Part shown: positions 27,146 through 36,755 of the stretch, in pieces
Position numbering within the stretch: position 1 is the stretch's first letter
How the letters are laid out: every line of letters starts with the position of its first letter
Source of the DNA: CAVSUZ01 sp963791885
GTDB lineage: Bacteria > Pseudomonadota > Alphaproteobacteria > Acetobacterales > Acetobacteraceae
Direction: 5' to 3'
NCBI GenBank assembly: GCA_963791885.1
Contig: CAWBUL010000005.1
Location: 248,001 to 312,000 of the forward strand
DNA length: 64,000 nt
The notes under the pieces: generated by a model
What the model was told of the DNA's origin: nothing
Databases searched by the model: none
Seen by the model: only the letters and a program-made list of their open reading frames with translations
Position numbers and translations under genes: made by a program

Positions 27146-27618
27146 ACAGGCATTAGGCTAAGGCATTCGCCCTGACGCCCAGCTTCGCAGACGAACTCAA
27201 TGAGTTCACCGGCGCCCGGGAGGCAGGAGCTCCGACGCACAGCATTAAGAGCCCACAACTGCTCCACCGCGTCCACTGCCCCCGCCATGCTTTCGTCGTG
27301 CTCAGAGAGAAGCAGCAATGGCAGCGACGGGTCGTGAGCGCCTACCACCTTCATAACATGAAAGCCATCTTGGAACCGCGCGTCCAAGCCGGCAATAATG
27401 GCCATAGGGTTCAGAGAACGCAGCAGCGGGAGCAGACGGGTGGCCATATCTAGATGTGTCATCTCGACATCCAGAAACGCGGAGACTTGCTGCACCTGGT
27501 CTGCAAGTTCGGTGTCGTCAGTGATGAGAAGCAGAACCGGCGTCCGGCTGGACAGGGAGGATCCCCGTGGGGGAGCGGGTCGATACTGAATTGCATGGGT
27601 TGAGGCGATCTGGTTCAT
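27142..27618 (-). CDS. Degenerate receiver-domain protein heading the fliL-fliM operon
   Basis: A 158-residue protein with a receiver-like fold: TPVLLLITDDTELADQVQQV (acidic pair), MAIIAGLDARFQDGFHVMKV at the position of the phosphorylation loop, and PLLLLSEHDESMAGAV. The conserved Lys (KP motif) near the end is missing, so it may not work as a classical phospho-switch. It is the first gene of the minus-strand operon and overlaps fliL. A role in flagellar regulation is inferred from position. The 279 bp upstream to 27897 should hold the operon promoter. Confidence 0.65.
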   Translation of the reverse strand: MNQIASTHAIQYRPAPPRGSSLSSRTPVLLLITDDTELADQVQQVSAFLDVEMTHLDMATRLLPLLRSLNPMAIIAGLDARFQDGFHVMKVVGAHDPSLPLLLLSEHDESMAGAVDAVEQLWALNAVRRSSCLPGAGELIEFVCEAGRQGECLSLMPV

Positions 27619-27789
27619 GTTGGCTTCTCCTGCCCGGCGCCACTTTTGGCGTGAGCCAAGGGTGGTCGAACAGGAGCGTCGAACTAAAGGGGGTAATCGT
27701 CAGTACACCGTTAATTTGCACGATTTTTCCGTTAGTTCGTTTAGCGATTTTCAGACACGGGTTGGTGGGTCGCCGCAGGAAAAAATACC

Positions 27790-27819
27790 TTGCCCAGATG
27801 ACCCAAGATCGGGTATAAA
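27790..27819 (+). promoter_or_regulatory. Possible sigma-70 promoter for the AraC-type gene
   Basis: TTGCCC (27790-27795) and TATAAA (27814-27819) are separated by 18 bp in an AT-richer stretch, about 80 bp before the GTG at 27898. Pattern match only. Confidence 0.3.
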
Positions 27820-27897
27820 TCTGGCTATGATGACCCGCCTGCTTACGAGGCGCGCGGGACATTCTGATAAGGGGATAGCGGAACTCGCGCCTCCCCC

Positions 27898-28881
27898 GTG
27901 CGCGACCCCACTGAGTTGGACATCCGATCGCGCGTTAGCCGGCGCCTGCCCCACGAAAGTCAGGTGTGCAGCTATATCTTGCAGGAAAGCAGCTTGCTGC
28001 GATCTCGATTTGCCGACCCGATAACCACGATCGCCGACCGGCACCTCGGTAACATGCTGCTCGCCCTCTGCGGCGATCGCTTCGCCATGGAGGCCTATGT
28101 CGGCGGTGGCGGGATCGATCGCTATTGCTTCACTTTGTTCCTCCGAGGGAAGGCGAGCTGGCTACAGGGAAAAAGTGAAACCATCACCACCGGCACCGTT
28201 GGCACCGTGCAACGCCTCAAACCGGGCACGCGCATCCTGCTGAGCGACAACAACGCACGCCAGAACTTGTTGATAAAAACCGAAACCCTGGAATACGCGT
28301 TGGAAGCCATGCTCGGTGACCGGCTGCAAACTCCCCTCGAATTCAGGCCCACCATCGACTGGAGCCGCGGCCTTGCTGCCAGCCTCAGACATCAACTCGA
28401 CATCCTCATGCTGGACATGGCGCGGGGAGATGGGATCGCCGACAACGCGGTCGCTCTGGCATCCTTCACGGATCTGGTCATGACACTGATCTTGCAGGGC
28501 TTGCAGCACAATCACACGGAGCTATTGGAAAACCGAAGCCGGCGCGCCGCGGTCCCGGCTTATGTCCGACGCGCTGAGGACTTTATGCACGCCCGCGCCG
28601 CCACGCCGGTCCGCTTGGCTCAGGTAGCGGACGCGGCAGGCTGCAGCGTCAGGACCTTGGAAGCCGCGTTCCGGCGTTTTCGTGATACGACACCGCTCGC
28701 GGCCTTCCGGACAATCCGGTTGGAACACGTGCACGCCGAACTCAGCCAGGGCGCGAACGGTCAAGCGCTGCTTCAGATAGCCCGTCGCTACGGCTTCACC
28801 AACAGCGCTCGCTTCGCCACCGCCTATCGTCGCCGCTTTGGCGAGGCATCTCTGGAAGCGGTGAGGCACAACTTCCACTGA
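27898..28881 (+). CDS. AraC-family transcriptional regulator
   Basis: A 327-residue regulator: an N-terminal AraC-binding-like sensor region (residues ~30-200, e.g. RYCFTLFLRGKASWLQG) and a C-terminal double helix-turn-helix, RLAQVADAAGCSVRTLEAAF followed by LLQIARRYGFTNSARFATAY. The start is the GTG at 27898. The downstream gene at 28945 is co-oriented and 63 bp away with its own strong ribosome site. The inducer is unknown. Confidence 0.85.
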   Translation: MRDPTELDIRSRVSRRLPHESQVCSYILQESSLLRSRFADPITTIADRHLGNMLLALCGDRFAMEAYVGGGGIDRYCFTLFLRGKASWLQGKSETITTGTVGTVQRLKPGTRILLSDNNARQNLLIKTETLEYALEAMLGDRLQTPLEFRPTIDWSRGLAASLRHQLDILMLDMARGDGIADNAVALASFTDLVMTLILQGLQHNHTELLENRSRRAAVPAYVRRAEDFMHARAATPVRLAQVADAAGCSVRTLEAAFRRFRDTTPLAAFRTIRLEHVHAELSQGANGQALLQIARRYGFTNSARFATAYRRRFGEASLEAVRHNFH

Positions 28882-28944
28882 ACAGTCGCTTGCAAGAATT
28901 CCGGCGCCCCGTAGGTTCCGCGCGTATCACCCCGGGAGGAAAAC

Positions 28945-29520
28945 ATGTCCCTCGATCCGAACCGCCTGATCCTGACCGGCGAAAATCCATTCATCCGCCT
29001 GAGTGAAACCGATGGCGGCCCCACAACGACCAACGCCAGCTTCTGGCGTCTCCTGATCTCGCCCGCCGGCCCCGGCCACGTGCTCTACATGAAAAGCGAA
29101 CTGACCCAGGACCGTTGGAAAATCTACTCCGACAACATCGCCATGGCGCGCTGGCTGCAGAACACCGTGCAGGGCATGCTCAACAGCGAACTCGCGGATA
29201 CCTCCCTCCCCGTCACGGACGCGGCGTTCGACAAGATGGGCGACGCACGCGACTTCTGGACCGAGCGCGCGGTATCCCACGACGAAGAGATCACCCTCAC
29301 CTGGTATGACATCGGCGAGCCGTTGCTGATACATACCCAGCCCGGGCCGCCACCCGGCCGCAAATATGGCGTCTGCACCGTGCTGATCCCGGCGCTCGGC
29401 GCGCGCCTGGCGCTCAACGGAGCGCAGGCGAAAGGGCGTCCGTTCCCGACTCAGCGCGAGGGAAAGCCGTTCAGCACCTGTGCCCTGGCATTCTCCGAAA
29501 GCTGGACCGAGGCCCGCTGA
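28945..29520 (+). CDS. Conserved-looking hypothetical protein
   Basis: A 191-residue soluble protein preceded by a strong ribosome site (GGGAGGAAAAC). No signal peptide or membrane segment. Trp-rich stretches (FWRLLISPAGPGHVLYMKSE; DRWKIYSDNIAMARWLQNTV; EITLTWYDIGEPLLIHTQPG) and even codon use suggest a real gene. I do not recognise the family. It could be the regulated partner of the AraC-type gene. The IS5 element begins 57 bp after its stop. Confidence 0.7.
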   Translation: MSLDPNRLILTGENPFIRLSETDGGPTTTNASFWRLLISPAGPGHVLYMKSELTQDRWKIYSDNIAMARWLQNTVQGMLNSELADTSLPVTDAAFDKMGDARDFWTERAVSHDEEITLTWYDIGEPLLIHTQPGPPPGRKYGVCTVLIPALGARLALNGAQAKGRPFPTQREGKPFSTCALAFSESWTEAR

Positions 29521-29577
29521 GAAGCTGGCGTTCGAACAACGCCGATGTCTCAGTGCCCTCGATCGTAACCATCCATA

Positions 29578-31092
29578 GTCGTCCGTGAAGAACCCTGATC
29601 GGGTTGCGTAACTGACGGACACGGTCAGGATCGAACCGCTCGCAGGAGCCGGTTCGCCCGAGAGAGCGAGCAAGAACCAACGCACAAGAATGGGCAGCCA
29701 GGCCAGCAGCAACCGGAAGTTGTGCCCAACGGCGGCCAGTACCGCGTTGACCGCATCACCGGCTGGTGTGGCGAGATAGTTGCGGCCCATGCGGTGCTCG
29801 GCCTTGAGATGGCCGAGCACGGGTTCCACGGTGGCCCGCCGTCGCAGCGCCGGCTTGATGGTCTGCGTGACGCCACGCTTCTGTCCCGCGGTGAACACCC
29901 GCAGCCCAGGCGCGCTCGGTGCATTGTGACCGCGATAGCCTGCATCAGCGATCACCTGTGTCAGTGAGACGCCGATCTGCTGCGTGATCGCCGGAATGAT
30001 GCTCGCCAGCATGTGCCCGTCATACGGATTGCCTGGCAGTGCCGCGACATGAGCGACGAACTGCCCGCCTTTGGACCGATTCAGCGTAGTCGCCACCGAG
30101 ACCTTGACGCCAAATTCGTATGGCCGATGCGCCTTGCCCTTGCCGATACACGCCACTTCCGGCGCGTGCAGGCTGTAGATCTTCGGACCGCGCTGGCGTT
30201 GCGTCTGTGATCGCACTGGCCGGCGATCTTGCGCATGATATCGCGGATCACCCGGCCCAATTGGGTGCGCAGGGTCCGCAGCATTCGATTGGCGCGCTTG
30301 AACTGCTTGGCATGCGCATAGCGCTGATGGCGGATCAGCGCGATCTTGCCGAGCCTTGTGTAGGACTGGCGCAATCTGACGCCGTGCCTGTGTGCCAGCC
30401 GTACCAGCAGCTCGCGCGCGCGGTGCAGCAGCTTCGCATCGGTCGGGAAGGCGATCGCTTTTGGCTGCACCGTCGTATCGACGATGACGCGGGTGAAGTC
30501 TGCGGGCTTGGCGGCGCCCATCCGGGTGGCGGCGTGCAGGCTCTCCTGCAACCGCGCCTTCAGCTTCTCTTCCCCCATGCGCTGGCGCCAACGGGTCAGC
30601 GAGGAGCGATCGAATGGCAGCCGGTGGCAGCTGATCGCCTCGCCGCAGAGCAGCTGATAATACGGGTTCTGAAGCCAGCGTTCGCACAGCGCCTCATCGG
30701 AAAGGCTGTGCATGTGCTTGATGATGGCGAGGCCGGCCATCAGCCGCGTCGGCAGCGGCGGTCGTCCGGGCGTGTTCGCTGTAGCTCGCGCCGAGCTGAT
30801 CTTCGAGGAACCGCCAGTCGATGGTGGCGGCGAGCTTCGAGAGCGGATGGTGCAGGTCGACGATCTGATCGAGCCGTGAGTGCAGCAGATCGCGCTGACC
30901 GCTGTCACGCCGTTCCCTCGGACGCATCGGTGTTGCTCCGTGCCGGATTGGGCCGAGCGAATCACACCCCGCCGCGTCGGCGCAATTTGCAAGCAATCGC
31001 GGCGCAGAGCAGCGTTTTCTGGCGAATGCGGTTATTTGCGCGGGACGGAAAGACGTTGCCGCTCAAGGGGTTCCAGATAGTTCACGGCCGAC
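29578..31092 (-). mobile_element. IS5-family insertion sequence
   Basis: About 1.5 kb containing a minus-strand IS5-type transposase. The ends are placed by a 12-bp inverted match with one mismatch: GTCGTCCGTGAA at 29578-29589 and, on the other strand, GTCGGCCGTGAA at 31081-31092; ACCC follows inside both. I could not find a convincing 3-4 bp target duplication, so edges are approximate. It has removed the beginning of a PEP-CTERM gene. Confidence 0.7.
29580..30927 (-). pseudogene. IS5-family transposase, two frameshifts
   Basis: ATG 30927 opens MRPRERRDSGQRDLLHSRLD and reads to LGASYSE. The next frame carries GRPPLPTRLMAGLAIIKHMH and VIVDTTVQPKAIAFPTDAKL (first catalytic Asp) to IRDIMRKIAGQ. 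A third frame carries HRPYEFGVKVSVATT, QVIADAGYRGHN (second Asp) and RRRATVEPVLGHLKAEHRMG (Glu). Removing one base of GGG at 30768-30770 and adding one near 30214-30221 restores it. The last frame has no stop before leaving the element. Confidence 0.82.
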
Positions 31093-31518
31093 GTTGTAGC
31101 ATCTGCGCCTCCGCCGAATTTCTCCACCGCGTTCTTCGAGCTCGCGAGCTTCTTCCACTTTATCAACAACAATGACGATGATGTATTCCTGCCGGTCACA
31201 TGGACCGTTACCTATAACCTCGAGACCGAGGGCATTTTTTCGCAGGCGAGTATCGCCCTCTTCTATGCGACCATGGGCCCCGACAACCAAAGCGTGCCCG
31301 ACACGCTGTTGTTTGCACCGGTTACGGTCTCAAACGGACAGAACGCTGCGGCCGAATTGAATGGAACCCTAACCCTGCAGCTCTTCCCAGGCGAAACCAA
31401 GTTGCGGATCGAAGATCCGGTGATCGCGACTGCCGCTGTGCCTGAGCCTGCGCCGTTCCTGACTCTTCTCTGCAGCATCGGGTTGATTGGCACGTTAAGA
31501 TGGCGCCGCTCGGGCTGA
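31093..31518 (+). pseudogene. PEP-CTERM sorting-domain protein, 5' end lost at IS5
   Basis: The frame reads VVASAPPPNFSTAFFELASF across the IS edge with no valid start, then a beta-rich stretch (VTWTVTYNLETEGIFSQASI) and ends VPEPAPFLTLLCSIGLIGTL followed by RWRRSG. The tail is a PEP-CTERM signal: a PEP motif, a hydrophobic segment and a short basic cluster, which in exosortase systems sends proteins to the cell surface. About 140 residues remain. An internal ATG at 31273 gives an 81-residue frame, but it is unlikely to be the native start. Confidence 0.7.
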
Positions 31519-31614
31519 TCTCCAGCAGGCGCGTTGCCCCCCAATTTATGACGGTTTGACACGCTTCTACTGCGAGATGATAGTTGCGCCCCCAACTTCC
31601 AGCAGGAGGCTGAG

Positions 31615-32058
31615 ATGGGAATATTCGATGACGCCGTGCCGGGGGGTAACGTCGCAAAGCCCTTGATGCTCGCGCTCGGCGCACTGCTCGTCGGTAAAAT
31701 GATGAGCGGCGGCGGCTCCGCCCAGCCCGCATCCAGCGCGCCGGCGCCGGCCGATACCGGCCCAGGGGGTGGTATCGGTGGCGGCCTCGGCGGATTGTTA
31801 GAGAAACTCACCTCCGCTGGTCACGGAGGCGCCGTGAATTCCTGGCTCGGCTCAGGCCCGAATACGCAGATCCCGCCTGAGAATCTCGGCTCCGCACTCG
31901 GCCAGACCACGATCAGCGACCTCGCGCGCAACGCCGGCATGAGCGAGCAGCAGCTTCTCAGCGAACTCTCGCGCGTGCTGCCCGGCGTCGTCGATAAGCT
32001 GACCCCAAACGGCCAGGTGCCAGACGCAACTCGTATCCGCTCTCTGTTCAGCTCATAA
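31615..32058 (+). CDS. YidB-like DUF937 family protein
   Basis: A 147-residue protein with a good ribosome site (AGGAGG). An N-terminal amphipathic region (VAKPLMLALGALLVGKMM), a Ser/Pro/Gly linker, and the DUF937/YidB core: HGGAVNSWLGSGPNTQIPPE, LGSALGQTTISDLARNAGMS and ELSRVLPGVVDKLTPNGQVP. The family's function is not established. Confidence 0.8.
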   Translation: MGIFDDAVPGGNVAKPLMLALGALLVGKMMSGGGSAQPASSAPAPADTGPGGGIGGGLGGLLEKLTSAGHGGAVNSWLGSGPNTQIPPENLGSALGQTTISDLARNAGMSEQQLLSELSRVLPGVVDKLTPNGQVPDATRIRSLFSS

Positions 32059-32067
32059 CCAAGGCGC

Positions 32068-32099
32068 GCTGCCCGGAACCAATCACGGTCCCGGGCAGC
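32068..32099. terminator. Bidirectional terminator-like hairpin
   Basis: GCTGCCCGG (32068-32076) and CCGGGCAGC (32091-32099) form a perfect 9-bp stem with a 14-base loop, placed exactly between two convergent genes. The T-tract is weak. Confidence 0.5.
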
Positions 32100-32104
32100 A
32101 TTCC

Positions 32105-32356
32105 TCATGCTCGTCGAGCGATCGCGTGGTAGATCACAAGCACGACGATCGCGCCGACGATGGCAACAATCATGCTATAAAGATTGAACCCGGTAACGCC
32201 GGTCGCACCAAAGACAGAAAACAGGAATCCGCCGACAATCGCCCCGACAATTCCCAGCACAATATCCAGAATTGCGCCCTGGCCGCTCTTATTGACGATC
32301 CTGCTCGCCACGAAACCAGCGATCAGGCCCAGAATAAGCCACCCAATAATCGACAT
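32105..32356 (-). CDS. GlsB/YeaQ/YmgE family membrane protein
   Basis: An 83-residue protein with three hydrophobic segments: IGWLILGLIAGFVASRI, GAILDIVLGIVGAIVGGFLF and YSMIVAIVGAIVVLVIYHAI. The glycine-rich GLIAGFxA and DIVLGIVGAIVGG motifs are typical of this stress-linked family. Function not established beyond association with stress and envelope responses. Confidence 0.87.
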   Translation of the reverse strand: MSIIGWLILGLIAGFVASRIVNKSGQGAILDIVLGIVGAIVGGFLFSVFGATGVTGFNLYSMIVAIVGAIVVLVIYHAIARRA

Positions 32357-32418
32357 GATGCTCCTCCGTTCAGGAATTGAGCGCTTCTTCTATCGGCCCT
32401 CACGCGGCGCTCGGCTGA

Positions 32419-35400
32419 CTAAACTGTAGCATCAACCGTACCGTATCCACCACCACCCGGAGTCTCGATAACGAACGCATCGCCGATGGTCAGTTCCGCG
32501 CTGTCGGTTCCCGTCAATTTCACCTGGGTCCCGTCCGCACGCTCTACCCACTGCCGCCCCGCCGCGCCATCCGCGCCGCCGTCCAGCCCGAACGGCGCCA
32601 CATTCCGCCGGGACGAGACGATCACCGCCATCATTGGCTCAAGAAACCGGATGCGCCGCACCGATCCATCGCCGCCATGCCATTTGCCCGCGCCACCCGA
32701 ACCACGGCGAATCGCAAAACGCTCCAGCCGCACCGGGTAGCGCAACTCTAGCACCTCCGGATCCGTCATCCGCGTGTTCGTCATATGCGTCTGCACCGCG
32801 GACGTCCCGTTGAAACCCGGCCCAGCACCCGTCCCGCCGCAGATCGTCTCGTAGTATTGCCGCGTCTCATCACCGAACAGGAAATTGTTCATTGTGGCTT
32901 GCGAGCAGGCGATGGACCCGAGCGCGCCGAACAGCGCGTTGCAAACCGCCTGGGACACCTCCGTATTGCCCGCAACAACCGCTGCGCCGGGATACGGCGA
33001 CAGGAACGTGCCCGGTGGAATCACGATCTCGATCGGTTTCAGACACCCGTCATTCAGCGGAATCTCATCGCCCACCAGGCAGCGGAACACGTACAGCACC
33101 GCCGCGCGTGCAACGGCCGGAGGCGCGTTGAAATTGTTATGGTCCCGCTGAGGGCCGGTACCGGTGAAATCAACGATCGCGCGCCGAGCCGCACGATCCA
33201 CCTGCACTCGCACCTTCAGCGGCGCGCCATCATCCATCGTGTAGTCGAACGCACCGTCGCCGATCCGGTCGATCACCCGCCGCACGCTTTCCTCGGCATT
33301 GTCCATCACGTGCCGCATATACGCCGCCACCGTGTCCCAGCCGAACTGCGCCACCACGCGCTTCAGTTCCTGCACGCCCTTCTCGTTCGCCGCCACCTGC
33401 GCCTTGATATCGGCGATATTCACCTCCGGGCTGCGCGCAGGATAACGCGCACCCAGCAGCAGCGCGCGGAACTCCTGTTCGCGGAAATGACCGACGGAGA
33501 CCAGAAGGAAGTCGTCGATCACCACGCCTTCTTCCTCCAGCGTGCGAGACACAGGCGGCGTCGATCCAGGTGTAATCCCGCCAATATCCGCGTGGTGTCC
33601 CCGCGAGCCGAGGAAGAACAGAATGCGCGTGCCCGCGTCGTCGAACACCGGTGTGATCACCGTCACGTCTGGCAGATGCGTGCCACCGTTATATGGATTG
33701 TTCAACGCCACCACGTCGCCAGGGCGCAGCGTGTCGCGGCGATGCGCCAGCACGGTGCGTACGCTCTCACCCATAGCACCCAGATGCACGGGAATATGCG
33801 GGGCGTTGGCAACCAAATATCCCTCGGCGTCAAAAATGGCGCAGGAGAAATCCAGCCGCTCCTTGATGTTGACGCTCATCGCCGTGTTCTGCAGCACCGC
33901 GCCGGTCTGCTCGGCGACGCTCATGAACAGGTTGTTGAACAACTCCAGCAACACCGGATCGGGCCGGTCACTACCGGCCGGCACGCGGGAGGGCAGGGGG
34001 GTCACCCGCCGCAGCAACAGATGATCGAGCTCCGACACCTCCGCCGCCCAGCCCGGCTCCACGACCGTGGTGGCATTGGCTTCGCGGATCAGCGCCGGGC
34101 CATTCAGAACATCGCCTGCCCGAAGCTCACTGCGGTCGAACACCGGTGTTTCATGCGAAGCATTCTCGGTGAAGATGCGCACACGGTCGATCGCCGTGGG
34201 CTTTCCCAACACGCGCCGCTCGACCCGCGCCTCGCTGATCCGTTCACCCGGAGATGTCGCTTCTACCGCGATGGCCTCGATCACGACTTGCCGGTCGGGC
34301 GTGATGAACCCGAACCGTGCGCGATGTGTGGCCGCGAATGCCGCCATCACATCGTCCATCGTACCGAATGGAACCTCGAGCGCCGCCTCGGTGCCGGCAT
34401 AGCGCAGATGGAGGGATCGGCGCGTGACGATATGCGCGCGATCAGTCCCTTGTCTCGCGAGTTCTTCGGACGCCCGTTGCGCCAGCGTGGCAAGCCCGGC
34501 TTCTACCTCCGCCAACCCCGCCTCATTCAGCGCGATCTCCACCGCCTGCTCTCGCAGCACCGCCTGGTCGGCGAGACCCATGCCGTACGCGGACAACACG
34601 CCGGCGAACGGATGGATGAACACCGTTTCCATCCCCAGCGCGTCAGCGACGATACAGGCATGCTGCCCGCCGGCACCGCCGAAGCACTGCAACGCGAAGC
34701 GTGTGACATCGTGACCCTTCTGCACCGAGACCTGCTTGATGGCATTCGCCATGTTCGCCACCGCGATCCTCAGAAACCCCTGCGCCACCTGCTCTGGCGT
34801 CTGCGGTGTGCCGGTTGCCGCAGCGATTTCCTCGGCCAGGGCTGCGAACTTTGTCCGCACAATCTCCTCATCCAGCGGCAAATCCGCATCGGGTCCGAAA
34901 ATCGCAGGAAAATGCCCCGGCTGGATTTTACCGACGCAAACATTTGCATCCGTAACCGTCAGCGGCCCTCCGCGCCGGTAACAGGCCGGCCCGGGATCGG
35001 CTCCGGCGCTGTCCGGTCCCACCCGCAGCCGCGCGCCATCGAAATGCAGGATCGATCCGCCGCCCGCCGCCACCGTGTTGATTGCCATCATCGGCGCGCG
35101 CATCCGCACGCCGGCAATCTCCGTATCCAACGCACGCTCGAACGCGCCGGCATACAGCGCCACGTCGGTGGATGTGCCGCCCATGTCGAATCCGATGATC
35201 CGGTCGAGCCCAGCCATCGCGGCAGTGCGTGCCGCCCCCACAATGCCGCCCGCGGGCCCGGACAGAATCGCGTCCTTTCCCTGGAACGAATGGGCCTCGG
35301 CCAATCCACCATTCGACTGCATGAAGAACAGCCGCACGCCGTTCAGCTCACCGGCGACCTGATCGACGTAGCGGCGCAGAATGGGCGACAGATACGCATC

Positions 35401-36033
35401 CACCACCGTGGTGTCGCCGCGCGGAACCAGACGCAGCAGCGGCGATACGACATGGCTCGCCGAGACCTGCGCGAACCCGGCCTCGCGTGCCAATGCCATC
35501 AGCCGCCGTTCATGCGCTGGGTATTTCCATGCATGCATCATCACAATGGCGCAGGCCGCAATACCCTTCGCACGAGCCGCTTGCAGCGCTTGCCGCGCGC
35601 CATTTTCGTCGAGCTTTTCGATCTCGACGCCGCTCGCATCGACGCGGCCGCCAATTTCCGCGACGGTTTCGTACAGCATCGAGGGCAGCTTGATGGCCAG
35701 ATCGAACAGCCGCGGCCGCGCCTGGTTGCCAATGCGCAGAATGTCGGCGAAACCGCGGTTCACCAGCAGCAGCGTCCGTTCGCCCTTGCGCTCCAGCAGC
35801 GCGTTGGTCGCGACTGTGGTGCCCATCTTCACGCTGTCGATCAATCCGGAGGGGATCGCTGCGTCCGATGCAAGTCCCAGTACCGACCGGATCCCCGCGA
35901 TCGCCGCATCCCGGTATCGTCCGGGATTTTCTGACAACAGCTTGTGCGTGGACAGCCGCCCATCCGGTGCCCGCGCAACAATATCGGTGAACGTGCCGCC
36001 ACGATCGATCCAGAACTGCCAGCCTTGCGTCAT
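32419..36033 (-). CDS. 5-oxoprolinase / hydantoinase A-B fusion
   Basis: A 1,204-residue ATP-dependent amidohydrolase converting 5-oxoproline to glutamate or a related ring substrate. Residues ~1-690 are the HyuA (ATPase) part, opening FWIDRGGTFTDIVARAPDGR with GFDMGGTSTDVALYAG. Residues ~710-1204 are the HyuB part, with FNNLFMSVAEQTGAVLQNTA, LNNPYNGGTHLPDVTVITPV and the C-terminal VIETPGGGGYG. A single-chain fusion is typical of true 5-oxoprolinases. It diverges from the nitroreductase 26 bp away. Confidence 0.9.
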   Translation of the reverse strand: MTQGWQFWIDRGGTFTDIVARAPDGRLSTHKLLSENPGRYRDAAIAGIRSVLGLASDAAIPSGLIDSVKMGTTVATNALLERKGERTLLLVNRGFADILRIGNQARPRLFDLAIKLPSMLYETVAEIGGRVDASGVEIEKLDENGARQALQAARAKGIAACAIVMMHAWKYPAHERRLMALAREAGFAQVSASHVVSPLLRLVPRGDTTVVDAYLSPILRRYVDQVAGELNGVRLFFMQSNGGLAEAHSFQGKDAILSGPAGGIVGAARTAAMAGLDRIIGFDMGGTSTDVALYAGAFERALDTEIAGVRMRAPMMAINTVAAGGGSILHFDGARLRVGPDSAGADPGPACYRRGGPLTVTDANVCVGKIQPGHFPAIFGPDADLPLDEEIVRTKFAALAEEIAAATGTPQTPEQVAQGFLRIAVANMANAIKQVSVQKGHDVTRFALQCFGGAGGQHACIVADALGMETVFIHPFAGVLSAYGMGLADQAVLREQAVEIALNEAGLAEVEAGLATLAQRASEELARQGTDRAHIVTRRSLHLRYAGTEAALEVPFGTMDDVMAAFAATHRARFGFITPDRQVVIEAIAVEATSPGERISEARVERRVLGKPTAIDRVRIFTENASHETPVFDRSELRAGDVLNGPALIREANATTVVEPGWAAEVSELDHLLLRRVTPLPSRVPAGSDRPDPVLLELFNNLFMSVAEQTGAVLQNTAMSVNIKERLDFSCAIFDAEGYLVANAPHIPVHLGAMGESVRTVLAHRRDTLRPGDVVALNNPYNGGTHLPDVTVITPVFDDAGTRILFFLGSRGHHADIGGITPGSTPPVSRTLEEEGVVIDDFLLVSVGHFREQEFRALLLGARYPARSPEVNIADIKAQVAANEKGVQELKRVVAQFGWDTVAAYMRHVMDNAEESVRRVIDRIGDGAFDYTMDDGAPLKVRVQVDRAARRAIVDFTGTGPQRDHNNFNAPPAVARAAVLYVFRCLVGDEIPLNDGCLKPIEIVIPPGTFLSPYPGAAVVAGNTEVSQAVCNALFGALGSIACSQATMNNFLFGDETRQYYETICGGTGAGPGFNGTSAVQTHMTNTRMTDPEVLELRYPVRLERFAIRRGSGGAGKWHGGDGSVRRIRFLEPMMAVIVSSRRNVAPFGLDGGADGAAGRQWVERADGTQVKLTGTDSAELTIGDAFVIETPGGGGYGTVDATV

Positions 36034-36059
36034 GATCTGCCCCCGCGCATGCTCGCCTT

Positions 36060-36701
36060 ATGCCGGACAACGCAGACCTGTTCGAGATCATGTCCACCAC
36101 GCGGGCAATGCGGCGGTTGAAGCCCGATCCAGTGCCGGACGAGTTGATCCGCAAGATACTGCAAGCCGGTCTGTCCGCGGCCAACGGCGGCAACCGGCAA
36201 AGCTGGCGGTTCCTCGTGATCAATGATCCCGCCATCAAGAAGGCTGTGCAGCGCTTGTACCAGCGCGCCTTCGATGAAGTGGTGGGGCCGCGCTACCTGA
36301 ACTCCGCTCCGCCGCCGGGTGTCACGAAGGAACGCTATGTGCGCCAGCATGCGGCCACGCAATATCTGACGGAACATTTCCACGAGGCACCAGTCTGGAT
36401 CGTCGCCTGCATGCAGGAAGCGGGCACGCCCACGCGCTGGTCCGGCGCATCGATCTATCCGGCGGTGCAGAACATGCTGCTGGCGTGCCGGGCACTCGGA
36501 CTGGGGAGCACGTTGACGACGCGGCACCTGCTCCACGAGAAGGAGTCCGAGGCAGCACTTGGTCTGCCCCCCGATGTGCACTCCTACGCGATCCTGCCGA
36601 TCGGCTGGCCGATGGGAAAATTCGGTCCGGTTGGGCGGGGGCCGATGGAGGAATTCGTGTTCCTGGATCGGTGGGGACAAGCGTTCTCAGCCGCGAACTG
36701 A
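36060..36701 (+). CDS. Nitroreductase family protein
   Basis: A 213-residue FMN flavoprotein. LFEIMSTTRAMRRLKPDPVP is the N-terminal FMN-binding segment with the basic pair, AGLSAANGGNRQSWRFLVIN the second FMN contact, and IYPAVQNMLLACRALGLGST the conserved helix. Substrate cannot be told. The start ATG 36060 begins almost at the edge of the divergent oxoprolinase gene, so the promoters must overlap coding sequence. Confidence 0.87.
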   Translation: MPDNADLFEIMSTTRAMRRLKPDPVPDELIRKILQAGLSAANGGNRQSWRFLVINDPAIKKAVQRLYQRAFDEVVGPRYLNSAPPPGVTKERYVRQHAATQYLTEHFHEAPVWIVACMQEAGTPTRWSGASIYPAVQNMLLACRALGLGSTLTTRHLLHEKESEAALGLPPDVHSYAILPIGWPMGKFGPVGRGPMEEFVFLDRWGQAFSAAN

Positions 36702-36713
36702 TTCTTAAGGTTC

Positions 36714-36755
36714 CACACGGAGAAGAAGGAGGTCTCTCGCGGAGGTCTCCGAGGT
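36714..36755 (+). repeat. Purine-rich CGGAG repeat upstream of GxxExxY gene
   Basis: A run of CGGAG/GGAGG units (CACACGGAGAAG, CGCGGAGG, CCGAGG) lies between the nitroreductase and the GxxExxY gene and touches its start. An inverse-oriented relative lies at the gene's other end (37125-37169). Confidence 0.45.

Noticed and set aside
27630..27670. Possible sigma-54 promoter before the fliL-fliM operon
   Set aside because: GG and GC elements are not at the required 10-base spacing.
28927..30687. A 586-residue minus-strand frame
   Set aside because: Only the IS5 transposase C-terminal part is real; it runs antisense through the 28945 gene because no stop intervenes.
32785..35934. A 1,049-residue plus-strand frame
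   Set aside because: Antisense to the 5-oxoprolinase; Arg/His-rich composition typical of shadow frames in GC-rich DNA.
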